Assembly: GCA_964374025.1 (NCBI GenBank)
Contig: CAYJWU010000030.1
Coordinates: 1 to 10,879 of the forward strand
DNA: 10,879 bases
Direction of reading: 5' to 3'
DNA from: JBASTI01 sp964374025
GTDB lineage: Bacteria; Patescibacteriota; Minisyncoccia; Spechtbacterales; HO2-43-30
The position numbers and the translations under genes were made by a program. Positions 1 through 5,902 of this stretch are shown here, one piece after another (within the stretch, counting starts at the first letter, position 1; each line of letters opens with the position of its first letter). Below the pieces are notes generated by a model, which saw only the letters and a list, made by a program, of their open reading frames with translations, searched no databases and was not told where the DNA came from.

Positions 1-444
1 GCGGTTAGGGACAACATTATTCAGTTTGCCGAATGTCATGTATCCGCCATAGCGGAGAAATTTAATGGACAGCCATTGAGCGGAATAGTGATTTCGGGTG
101 TTGACAGCATGGCGAGCCGCAGGTCCATCTGGGAAGCGGTACGCTATAACGTCGAAGTTCCTTTATATATAGATGGAAGAATGGGGGGCGAGATTCTTCA
201 GTTGCATGTCGTAAGGCCTTGTATGATCGAAGACATAGAGAGGTATGAAGAAAGCCTGTTTCCAGACGAAGAGGCCGCGGAATTGCCCTGCACCGCCCAA
301 AGCATAATTTACGGCGTAGTGGTGTTGGGAGGACTGATTTCTCTACAAGTGAAAAAGTGGATACGCAAAGAAAAGCATAGTCACGAGATTACCTTTGACC
401 TTTCCACGATGACTCTCATTTGCGATGGAAATTTATCATCATAA
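1..444 (+). CDS. ThiF/E1-like adenylyltransferase, C-terminal part (partial at left edge)
   Basis: The frame is open from base 1 and ends at TAA 442-444, giving 147 visible codons; the true start and the ATP-binding Rossmann part (GxGxxG) must lie upstream of the window. The visible part resembles the second half of the E1/ThiF/MoeB fold: a strand ending GVDSMASRR then IWEAV, a YIDGRMGGE motif, a YEESLFPDEEAAELPCTA stretch, and a closing hydrophobic helix plus strands. Family members adenylate the C-terminal glycine of a ubiquitin-like partner and often pass it to a cysteine. The Cys in ELPCTA is a candidate nucleophile, and another Cys lies in VVRPCMIED. The CxxC zinc pairs of classical ThiF/MoeB are not seen, which favours a ubiquitin-system E1 over cofactor sulfur transfer. 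The 73-aa beta-grasp gene 68 nt downstream is the likely substrate. The family call is from recalled motifs, not a search; the exact subfamily is unknown. A TTG at 76 could start an ORF but is almost certainly internal. Confidence 0.75.
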   Translation, partial: AVRDNIIQFAECHVSAIAEKFNGQPLSGIVISGVDSMASRRSIWEAVRYNVEVPLYIDGRMGGEILQLHVVRPCMIEDIERYEESLFPDEEAAELPCTAQSIIYGVVVLGGLISLQVKKWIRKEKHSHEITFDLSTMTLICDGNLSS

Positions 445-458
445 AGCGTTGCCACAGA

Positions 459-486
459 GGAGAAGCTAAATCTTTATGGCTTCTCT
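459..486 (+). other. stem-loop between E1-like and Ub-like genes
   Basis: GAGAAGC (460-466) pairs with GCTTCTC (479-485), and an inner TAAA/TTTA extends the stem with a small bulge. No T-run follows, so it is unlikely to be an efficient terminator. It may stabilise or separate the two cistrons, or be incidental. Confidence 0.3.
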
Positions 487-498
487 AAGATTACCCAG

Positions 499-508
499 AA
501 GGAGGTGA
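499..508 (+). promoter_or_regulatory. very strong Shine-Dalgarno for the Ub-like gene
   Basis: AAGGAGGTGA is a 10-base complement of the conserved 16S rRNA 3' end, and GGAGG lies 7 nt before ATG 513. It fixes the start of the 73-aa protein and suggests high expression. It contrasts with the SD-less starts of most genes to the right. Confidence 0.88.
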
Positions 509-512
509 CAAT

Positions 513-734
513 ATGGCGGGAAAAGTGCATGTCAGAGTATTGGGGGTTCAGACCAGCGGAGATCCGGAATATCGGGACGGGATGACCGTCCGGCAGGCGC
601 TGGAAGCAGCAGGGGCCGGCAGCAATCCTCCGGCGAATTCCACGGTGACGAAAAATGGCAGAAAGTGCGACATGAGCGATAGGGTAGGCGCAAACGATAT
701 GATTGTGGTGACGCCAAAGATCAGCAACGGCTAA
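513..734 (+). CDS. ubiquitin-like beta-grasp small protein (MoaD/ThiS/Ub-type)
   Basis: This 73-residue protein has the beta-grasp pattern. There is an N-terminal strand (VHVRVLGV, about 5-12), a TVRQALEAAG helix (25-34), a TVTKNGRKCDMS hairpin (44-55), and a closing strand after RVGANDMIVVTPK (57-69). Valine-rich strands, the xNG turn and the 'xxDxIVVTPK' ending are typical of ThiS/MoaD-like and bacterial Ub-like modifiers. Such proteins end in Gly-Gly, which the E1 adenylates; here the tail is S-N-G, keeping only the terminal Gly. The gene sits 68 nt after an E1-like gene and before a strong terminator, so the two probably form the end of one operon. One internal Cys (52) is present. Alternatives are a sulfur carrier or a TGS-like regulator. 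The fold is inferred from pattern only. Confidence 0.7.
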   Translation: MAGKVHVRVLGVQTSGDPEYRDGMTVRQALEAAGAGSNPPANSTVTKNGRKCDMSDRVGANDMIVVTPKISNG

Positions 735-747
735 AAGCCAATTTGTC

Positions 748-780
748 AAGACGCGGACGCGATCATTCCGCGTCTTTTTT
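748..780 (+). terminator. Rho-independent terminator after the Ub-like gene
   Basis: AAGACGCGG (748-756) pairs perfectly with CCGCGTCTT (768-776) around an 11-nt loop and runs into a T-tract to 780. It lies 14 nt after the stop and closes the E1/Ub-like transcription unit. Confidence 0.92.
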
Positions 781-851
781 ATTTCTGTTTGCATTTTTGT
801 CAAGATTTTGGTAGAGTTTATTCAGCGCGCTACGGTTAGTCAATATATTAT

Positions 852-857
852 AGGAGG
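852..857 (+). promoter_or_regulatory. Shine-Dalgarno of pyrD
   Basis: AGGAGG lies 9 nt before ATG 867 and supports that start. An AT-rich TATTAT (846-851) just upstream could be a -10 box, but no convincing -35 is visible, so the promoter of this gene is not assigned. Confidence 0.78.
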
Positions 858-866
858 GAGAAGAGT

Positions 867-2009
867 ATGGGTGTGCTTGATGTTGCGCGATGGGAGCGTC
901 GGCTTCGTCCTTTGATAACAAAGTTACCGCCCAAGAACGTTGTTTCCTTGTATTCCACTAAGCGGCATGAATTTTTGGCAGAACTTAGCAAGGAAGAAGT
1001 GGCAAAGCCATATAATCCTCCGGAATTTTTAAGCAGGCGTCTCTGGGGAATAAGATTCCGTTCGCCCCTCATGAACTCTGCCGGAATGTTTAAGAACGGA
1101 GAATGCTACTCGCTTGTCGCGAGACAAGGCGCGGCGGGGTATATTGGCGGCACAGGAACATGGAACGCAAGAAAGGGAAATGAAAAAGACGGCATTTTTC
1201 TGCCGTTTGTTCCCTATCCAAGGTCGCGCGGCGCGTCAAACTGGCTTGGTCTTCCAAATGACGGCGATGGAGTGAACGCGCACAGAGCTTTTTGTCTTCA
1301 GAGGGAAGCAGGATGTCCGGTTGGCTGGAGTGTCATGGGGTCTCCTGATTTTCAGGGAGAGCAGAAACTAATGTCCCTTGTGGACGGAATGCATCTCTAC
1401 GAGGAAGCCGGCGTTGACTTTCTTGAAATCAACGAGAGTTGTCCCAATACCGCGCATGGAAAGCCCCAGGATGACGATCTAGCCAACCGGTTGCGTTATG
1501 TCAAAGAACATTATTTAGACAAGCGTTCGCGGCGAATACCTGTCATCGTCAAATTTTCTAATGATACGGAACTTACGCAGGTTCCAGCGCTTTTGGATCT
1601 ACTCTTTACGCTTGGGTTTGACGGCGTGAATTTCGGCAACACTTCAACCGCCTACGCGGATTTAAGGTCGATGGTTCACGAGAGCGAACGAAAGCTTTAC
1701 GATTTTTTCACGCAAACATTCGGCGGCGGGGTAAGCGGCGCGCTCCTTAAAGAAAGCTCTCTTGCGCTTTGCGCTCGCGCGGTGGAATATCTTAGGGCAG
1801 GTCCGCCTTCGCTGGAATTTTATGTTATACGAACTGGCGGCATCGAAAGTTGGGATGACATTCGGGAATCAGAAAAAGTCGGAGTACCTCTTAATCACTG
1901 GTTTACGGGTTATTTTGACAAGCTTGCCCGAGATGGACACGATGTGTACCGAAAGTTTGTGCCAGAAGACTTTAACAACGCTAATGTTTGGTACTTGAAA
2001 GGGGAATAG
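867..2009 (+). CDS. pyrD: dihydroorotate dehydrogenase (class 1-like by catalytic Cys)
   Basis: This 380-aa TIM-barrel flavoprotein should oxidise dihydroorotate to orotate, the fourth step of UMP synthesis, using FMN. Visible motifs in order are NSAGM (70-74), LEINESCPN (186-194), VIVKF (226-230, conserved Lys229), NFGNTST (255-261), GGVSG (287-291) and RTGGI (322-326). The last two form the FMN phosphate site. The base in the active-site loop is Cys192, as in soluble class 1 enzymes; class 2 membrane enzymes have Ser. The protein is longer than class 1A (about 310 aa) and has a long N-terminal region before the barrel, which recalls class 2, but no obvious membrane helix. No PyrK-like partner is adjacent, so the electron acceptor is open. 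The gene is a single-cistron unit with its own SD and terminator. A related FMN oxidoreductase cannot be ruled out. Confidence 0.84.
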   Translation: MGVLDVARWERRLRPLITKLPPKNVVSLYSTKRHEFLAELSKEEVAKPYNPPEFLSRRLWGIRFRSPLMNSAGMFKNGECYSLVARQGAAGYIGGTGTWNARKGNEKDGIFLPFVPYPRSRGASNWLGLPNDGDGVNAHRAFCLQREAGCPVGWSVMGSPDFQGEQKLMSLVDGMHLYEEAGVDFLEINESCPNTAHGKPQDDDLANRLRYVKEHYLDKRSRRIPVIVKFSNDTELTQVPALLDLLFTLGFDGVNFGNTSTAYADLRSMVHESERKLYDFFTQTFGGGVSGALLKESSLALCARAVEYLRAGPPSLEFYVIRTGGIESWDDIRESEKVGVPLNHWFTGYFDKLARDGHDVYRKFVPEDFNNANVWYLKGE

Positions 2010-2013
2010 AAGT

Positions 2014-2040
2014 AAATGGCTTAACCAAAAGCCATTTTTT
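2014..2040 (+). terminator. Rho-independent terminator after pyrD
   Basis: AAATGGCTT (2014-2022) pairs with AAGCCATTT (2029-2037) around a 6-nt loop, and the T-run continues to 2040. It starts 5 nt after the pyrD stop. Confidence 0.9.
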
Positions 2041-2052
2041 GTTGGTTTTGCC

Positions 2053-2080
2053 TTGAATTGCATTGGCGATGATATATAAT
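2053..2080 (+). promoter_or_regulatory. sigma70-type promoter of the orf116-pheS-pheT unit
   Basis: TTGAAT (2053-2058) and a perfect TATAAT (2075-2080) are separated by 16 bp. The likely start point is about 2087, exactly at the palindromic leader, so the leader RNA spans roughly 2087-2237. Pairing with the upstream pyrD terminator makes this a new transcription unit. Confidence 0.75.
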
Positions 2081-2086
2081 GTAGTT

Positions 2087-2134
2087 ATGTCCCGTAATGA
2101 CCTTGCGATGACTCAATTATTTTTGCAAAAATAA
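2087..2134 (+). CDS. possible leaderless leader peptide, 15 aa
   Basis: ATG 2087 sits 6 nt after the TATAAT box, the same spacing as at gyrB. It opens a 15-codon frame, MSRNDLAMTQLFLQK, ending at TAA 2132-2134. The frame runs through the left arm of the nested palindrome and into its first hairpin, so translating ribosomes would melt these pairings. It is upstream of pheST, and attenuation by a leader peptide is known for E. coli pheST (pheM). However, only one Phe codon is present, no classical terminator follows, and a frame this short can occur by chance. Confidence 0.25.
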   Translation: MSRNDLAMTQLFLQK

Positions 2135-2232
2135 TTGAGTAAGTCATTACGGAGTATAGTAGAAAGACCTTGTATTTAGATTTTATATCTGTTCCGATAG
2201 TAATCGGAACAGATAATTCGCAAGGTCATTAC
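2092..2232 (+). repeat. nested palindromes in the pheST-unit leader (switch-like or MITE-like)
   Basis: Four perfect pairings are visible. (a) GTAATGACCTTGCGA (2094-2108) with its reverse complement at 2218-2232. (b) CCGTAATGAC (2092-2101) with GTCATTACGG (2143-2152). (c) A 30-nt perfect palindrome at 2111-2140. (d) TATCTGTTCCGAT (2186-2198) with ATCGGAACAGATA (2203-2215) around loop AGTA. In addition GACCTTG (2166-2172) can pair with CAAGGTC (2221-2227). Pairing (a) excludes (b) and the last one, so two global folds compete. The distal arm ends 5 nt before ATG 2238. Read as DNA, it is a 139-bp unit with 15-bp terminal inverted repeats, as in a MITE. No T-box, known aptamer core or T-tract was recognised. 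Confidence 0.8.
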
Positions 2233-2237
2233 AGGAT

Positions 2238-2588
2238 ATGTACACTGCGTTGTTGTTTGCGTTTACCTTGCTTTCGGGAATTTCGCTAGGAGCGATTCTT
2301 TTGGGAGCGGATCCAAATACCTCCCCGTTCTTTATCAGATTGTTATTTTTTGTAACTTTACTTTTTTCGTTGGTCGGGCTGTTTACACTATTAAATATTT
2401 GGATTTCAAAAGCGTTATCCAGGGCAATGCCCTTTGGAACGGCGTTCCGAAGGGGGTTTCTTCTTTCTCTGCTTTCTATCGCCTTAATTTTACTCGAGAC
2501 ATTTTCTGCCCTTAATATAGTAAATGCCATCGCGGTATTTTTAGTGATTGTGGCCGTGGAGGCGATGGGCGTAAAATATGCGAAATGA
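2238..2588 (+). CDS. small multi-pass membrane protein of unknown function
   Basis: The 116-residue product is strongly hydrophobic, with about four predicted membrane segments (roughly 3-23, 32-55, 72-89, 91-110). A short hydrophilic loop with ADPNTSP follows the first and a basic stretch (SKALSR...RR) lies near 57-72. No family was recognised. No proper SD precedes ATG 2238: AGGA at 2233-2236 is too close, and the start lies 5 nt after a long inverted-repeat arm. Its last 11 bp overlap the start of pheS, so translation is probably coupled. It is the first full cistron of the pheST unit. The physical linkage does not by itself imply a role in tRNA charging. Confidence 0.7.
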   Translation: MYTALLFAFTLLSGISLGAILLGADPNTSPFFIRLLFFVTLLFSLVGLFTLLNIWISKALSRAMPFGTAFRRGFLLSLLSIALILLETFSALNIVNAIAVFLVIVAVEAMGVKYAK

Positions 2589-3585
2589 AACAATAAAAAA
2601 GGAAATAAATTCCTCGCAGAATCTAAAAGAATTAGATTTTGTGTACAAAAAGTATCTTGGGAGAAAGGGGGAAGTTAGTATCGCGTTGAGGGGGGTGAGT
2701 AAACTTTCCGAAGATGAAAGAAAAACGAAGGCTCCGGAATTACAGGCCCTGAAAAGAGAAATAGAGGAGGAGGTTTTGAAAAAATCAGAAGAGCTTAAAG
2801 TTTCTGAAGTCAAAAAGGCCACACAGGGAGAATGGCTCGATGTCACTGCTCCGGGGCAAAAAACGGAAAGAGGACACTTGCATCCCGTAACGCAAATTCA
2901 AAATAAAGCGAATGAAATTTTTACCTCGCTGGGTTTTGAAATTGTTGAGGGTCCGGAGGTCGAGACAGAGTGGTATAATTTTGACGCTCTGAATATTCCC
3001 GCAGATCATCCCGCCAGAGACATGTGGGATACGTTCTGGCTTTCGCCAGAAAGTCAAAAGTCAAAAGTCAAAAGTCAAAAGTTACTACTGAGGACCCACA
3101 CAAGCCCGGTGCAGGTTAGATACATGGAAACCCATCAGCCGCCGTTTCGGATTATCGCGCCCGGGCGGACATTTCGCCACGAGGCATCAGACGCCTCTCA
3201 TGATATACAGTTTTATCAACTCGAGGGCTTGATGGTAGATAAGGATATAAGTGTTGCGAGTTTCAAAGCGGTAATAAACGAGTTTCTAAAAAAAATGTTT
3301 GGCGAAGATGTCAAAACTCGACTTAGGCCGAGTTATTTCCCGTTTGTGGAGCCGGGTTTTGAGGTGGATATGCATGGCCCAAAGGGCTGGATGGAGATGC
3401 TTGGCGCGGGAATGGTGCACCCCAATGTTTTTAAGGCAGCCGGTTATAACCCCGCTCCGCCAGCTGACGGATGGCAGGGCTTTGCCTTCGGAATTGGCCT
3501 GGATAGAATTGCGATGATGAAATACAAGATAGATGATATACGGCTATTCTGTAGTGGAAACTTGAGATTTTTAAGGCAGTTCTAA
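2578..3585 (+). CDS. pheS: phenylalanine-tRNA ligase alpha subunit
   Basis: PheS is the catalytic chain of the (alpha-beta)2 enzyme that charges tRNA-Phe in the cytoplasm. The 335-aa length fits (E. coli 327). Residues 1-80 form the charged coiled-coil arm that contacts tRNA. The class II core shows RGHLHPVTQ (98-106), the EGPEVETEWYNFDALN segment (124-139), LRTHTSPVQVRYM (171-183), motif 2 as RTFRHEASDASHDIQFYQLEG (197-217) and motif 3 as GFAFGIGLDRIAMM (301-314). It ends with the family's usual LRFLRQF. The start overlaps the preceding membrane gene by 11 bp, and pheT begins 1 bp after the stop. An unusual insertion, SQKSKVKSQK (159-168), is encoded by a 7-bp tandem repeat just before the TSPVQVR motif; it probably lies in a surface loop. 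Confidence 0.97.
   Translation: MRNETIKKEINSSQNLKELDFVYKKYLGRKGEVSIALRGVSKLSEDERKTKAPELQALKREIEEEVLKKSEELKVSEVKKATQGEWLDVTAPGQKTERGHLHPVTQIQNKANEIFTSLGFEIVEGPEVETEWYNFDALNIPADHPARDMWDTFWLSPESQKSKVKSQKLLLRTHTSPVQVRYMETHQPPFRIIAPGRTFRHEASDASHDIQFYQLEGLMVDKDISVASFKAVINEFLKKMFGEDVKTRLRPSYFPFVEPGFEVDMHGPKGWMEMLGAGMVHPNVFKAAGYNPAPPADGWQGFAFGIGLDRIAMMKYKIDDIRLFCSGNLRFLRQF
3050..3082 (+). repeat. in-frame heptanucleotide tandem repeat within pheS
   Basis: AGTCAAA occurs four times in a row (3052-3079) with partial copies on both sides. Three units equal seven codons, so the repeat encodes alternating SQK/SKVK residues (about 158-168 of PheS). Change by three units keeps the frame; change by one or two units would break pheS. 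Confidence 0.9.
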
Positions 3586-3586
3586 C

Positions 3587-5641
3587 ATGAAATTTAGCTA
3601 CAACTGGCTACAATCTTTTTTCGCAAAATCATTGCCAAATCCGCAGGAATTGGCGGAGCTTTTGACTATGCGCAGTTTTGAGGTAGAAGATGTTTCCGAG
3701 AGGGGCGATGATTATATTTTAGATATAGATATTCTGCCAAACAGAGCGCATGACTGCCTAAGTTATTATGGACTTGCGCGTGAATGCGCGGCCCTGCTGA
3801 AATTTAAAATAGAAAATGGAAAATTAAAAACCACAATCAAGAATGCAAAATCAACCGGAAAAAAACCGCTGAAGGTTAATATTGAAAATCAAGAATTATG
3901 CCCGAGGTACAGCGCTTATGTAATAGAAGGAATTAAAATTACCGAGTCGCCGGGCTGGATCAAGGAGCGGCTGGATTCTATGGAACAAAAATCCATTAAT
4001 AACGTCGTGGACATTACAAACTATATTATGTGGGAGCTTGGCCAGCCCTTGCACGCGTTTGATTTTGGGAAGATAAGGGGCGCAAGGATGACTGTCCGTT
4101 TATCTAAAAAAGGCGAGAAGCTGGGGACGCTCGAGGGGGCAACACATGACTTGGGCAGTGATGCTATTGTTATCGAGGATTCCGAAAGAATAATTGACCT
4201 TGCCGGCATAAAAGGCGGCGCAAATACTCAAATTGATAAAAATACCGAGACAATAATTTTTCAAGCGGCGATTTTCAATCCGTCTTACATCCAGAGAGCA
4301 ACGAAAAAGCTGGGCATAAAGACAGATGCCTCGGTCCGATATACGCATGGTTTTGATCAAAATTTTCCGCCGCTGGCCCTTGAGCGGGCTATGGCCATAC
4401 TTTACGAAACAAACCCCAAGGCAAAGATCGCGCAAAAAATTGATATCTATCCAAATCCCGCAAAACCTAAGAAGATCGAAATTGATGTTGTCTACGCAAA
4501 TAGTCTGCTTGGCACGGATTTATCAAAAAAGAAAATTGAGCAAATTTTGGAGTCGTTGGGGTTTGCTCTGCCATCGTTTGCCAAGGGATTTAGATTCAGG
4601 GACCTTGGGGCAAAATTTCAGGTTATTGTTCCTTCGCATAGGCTGGATATCAACATAGCCGAAGATCTTATAGAGGAAATCGGCAGAATGTATGGCTACG
4701 AAAATATAGAGCCGGCTTCGCCCCGGGGCATTCTTATCGCGCCCCGTCGCAACGAACGAGTGTTCTGGCGCTCCATGGCGCGGCAGATTCTCGCGGGATT
4801 TGGTTTTTTTGAGGTTTATAATTATTCGATGATAGCGAGTAGCAGTGGGCTGGAACTTCAAAATCCAATAAGCGACGAATTTAGATACTTACGGCGATCT
4901 CTTTGGCCGGGAGTTCTAAAAAATATTTCGTCTAATTCGAGGTACTTTGAATCAATGCGAATATTCGAAATCGGCAAAGTATTTTCTAAGGAAGGGGAAA
5001 ATATTTCCGAAAATGAGAATTGTATTTTTGCAATGCGAGACCAGAGGGGCGGGGGAGAAGGCAAGGGATTTTACATAATAAAAGGATACCTCGATGAATT
5101 TTTAAATAAGCTCGGTATTACCGATTTTTATTATGATCCAGCTTTCAGCAAGGAAGAAGAGGATCTGCACTCATTTTTGCATCCGGGCCGCAGGGCGAAT
5201 ATTGTAGTGGATGGCGTAAAAATAGGATTTATCGGAGAGATGCATCCTTCCGCGTACGGAAAATATGATATCGGGGGCAGAGTATATTGCGCGGAATTTG
5301 ATTTTGAAAAGGTTTCTGCCGCGGCCGAAGAAGAGCATATATACGAGAGGCCATCAAAGTATCCTGAAGTTGTCCGCGACATCGCCCTGCTTGTACCTTA
5401 CGGCATTATGGTTACCGAGGTGTTGAATGCTATAAATGCCGTCTCCGGCCCCCTTCTTCGCGACATTGATCTATTTGATATGTATGAAGGCGAGAACATC
5501 GCCGATGGCATGAAAAACCTCGCGTTTCATCTTCTTTTTCAATCCTACGAGCGAACTTTAACTGCGCGGGAAGTAGATGAAATAATGGTAAAAATTTATG
5601 AAGCAGTTGAAGACATGGGCTGGGAAATCAGAAAATCATAA
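3587..5641 (+). CDS. pheT: phenylalanine-tRNA ligase beta subunit lacking the EMAP/OB domain
   Basis: PheT pairs with PheS, carries the editing site and binds tRNA-Phe. Its 684 aa are about 110 fewer than E. coli PheT (795). The first residues (MKFSYNWLQ to MRSFEVEDV, 1-36) are the usual B1 start. The chain then passes directly to DDYILDIDILPNRAHDCLSYYGLARE (41-66), so the Myf/EMAP-like tRNA-binding OB domain that normally sits between them is absent. Then follow the B3/B4 editing region (about 105-285, with NNVVDITNY and GQPLHAFDF), the SVRYTHGFD motif (249-257), B5 (about 295-375), the catalytic-like core (about 385-580) and a C-terminal ferredoxin-fold anticodon-binding domain (about 588-682, with RPSKYPEVVRDIAL). 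A lysine-rich stretch KFKIENGKLKTTIKNAK (72-88) looks like a low-complexity insert. The start 1 bp after pheS is fixed by coupling. Confidence 0.96.
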   Translation: MKFSYNWLQSFFAKSLPNPQELAELLTMRSFEVEDVSERGDDYILDIDILPNRAHDCLSYYGLARECAALLKFKIENGKLKTTIKNAKSTGKKPLKVNIENQELCPRYSAYVIEGIKITESPGWIKERLDSMEQKSINNVVDITNYIMWELGQPLHAFDFGKIRGARMTVRLSKKGEKLGTLEGATHDLGSDAIVIEDSERIIDLAGIKGGANTQIDKNTETIIFQAAIFNPSYIQRATKKLGIKTDASVRYTHGFDQNFPPLALERAMAILYETNPKAKIAQKIDIYPNPAKPKKIEIDVVYANSLLGTDLSKKKIEQILESLGFALPSFAKGFRFRDLGAKFQVIVPSHRLDINIAEDLIEEIGRMYGYENIEPASPRGILIAPRRNERVFWRSMARQILAGFGFFEVYNYSMIASSSGLELQNPISDEFRYLRRSLWPGVLKNISSNSRYFESMRIFEIGKVFSKEGENISENENCIFAMRDQRGGGEGKGFYIIKGYLDEFLNKLGITDFYYDPAFSKEEEDLHSFLHPGRRANIVVDGVKIGFIGEMHPSAYGKYDIGGRVYCAEFDFEKVSAAAEEEHIYERPSKYPEVVRDIALLVPYGIMVTEVLNAINAVSGPLLRDIDLFDMYEGENIADGMKNLAFHLLFQSYERTLTAREVDEIMVKIYEAVEDMGWEIRKS

Positions 5642-5664
5642 TATAAGTATGGATTTTTTTGTAA

Positions 5665-5678
5665 TATAATACTACAAT
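5665..5678 (+). promoter_or_regulatory. -10 region of the RelB/RelE-like pair
   Basis: TATAAT (5665-5670) is overlapped in function by TACAAT (5673-5678), which lies 6 nt before ATG 5685. Both -35 candidates are weak. Either way the mRNA would start at most about 10 nt before the start codon, and no SD is present. Confidence 0.5.
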
Positions 5679-5684
5679 AGAAAT

Positions 5685-5888
5685 ATGCAAAGAGCTGTTG
5701 TAAAAACACAAGCAGATACATTAGAGATTGCCCGAAGCGAGTACCAAAGATTAAAAAAACTGGAAAAAAGCTTCGGGCGCTTTTTGCTTTTCGCGGAACA
5801 TGCGAGAGACATTAGCGAGGCGCGAGAGGAGCTAAAAGGGGGAGAGGGAATTCGCCAAGAAGAATTATTTAAGGAACTCGGGGTATAG
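5685..5888 (+). CDS. RelB-like antitoxin (putative)
   Basis: The 67-residue product is charged and largely helical (RSEYQRLKKLEKSFGRFL), with a Glu-rich C-terminal half ending KELGV. It has the size and layout of small antitoxins: an N-terminal dimerisation/DNA-binding part and a flexible toxin-wrapping tail. The N-terminal TQADTLEIARSEYQRLKKL recalls the pattern seen in prevent-host-death/RelB-type antitoxins, but no hallmark residue proves it. The main evidence is position: a RelE-like toxin starts 14 nt after its stop. It would neutralise the toxin and repress the shared promoter. Confidence 0.65.
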   Translation: MQRAVVKTQADTLEIARSEYQRLKKLEKSFGRFLLFAEHARDISEAREELKGGEGIRQEELFKELGV

Positions 5889-5902
5889 GCCCGTGTTTTA
5901 TT

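Noticed and set aside
474..803. 109-aa minus-strand frame opposite the Ub-like gene
   Set aside because: It crosses a strong plus-strand terminator and a gene with an ideal SD; its composition (His, Arg, Ile rich) is shadow-like.
2092..2232. Integron attC site
   Set aside because: The typical R-box and L-box core triplets are missing, and no gene-cassette array is present.
2087..2237. T-box riboswitch before pheST
   Set aside because: Neither the conserved antiterminator bulge sequence nor an AG-bulge/specifier loop arrangement is visible, and no terminator with a T-tract follows.
2183..2593. 136-aa minus-strand frame opposite the membrane gene
   Set aside because: It lies opposite a plausible hydrophobic gene that overlaps pheS, has no SD or promoter, and looks like a complementary-strand artefact.
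3050..3082. CRISPR-like direct repeats
   Set aside because: The units are 7 bp, contiguous and without spacers; they are a coding microsatellite. No CRISPR array is present in the window.
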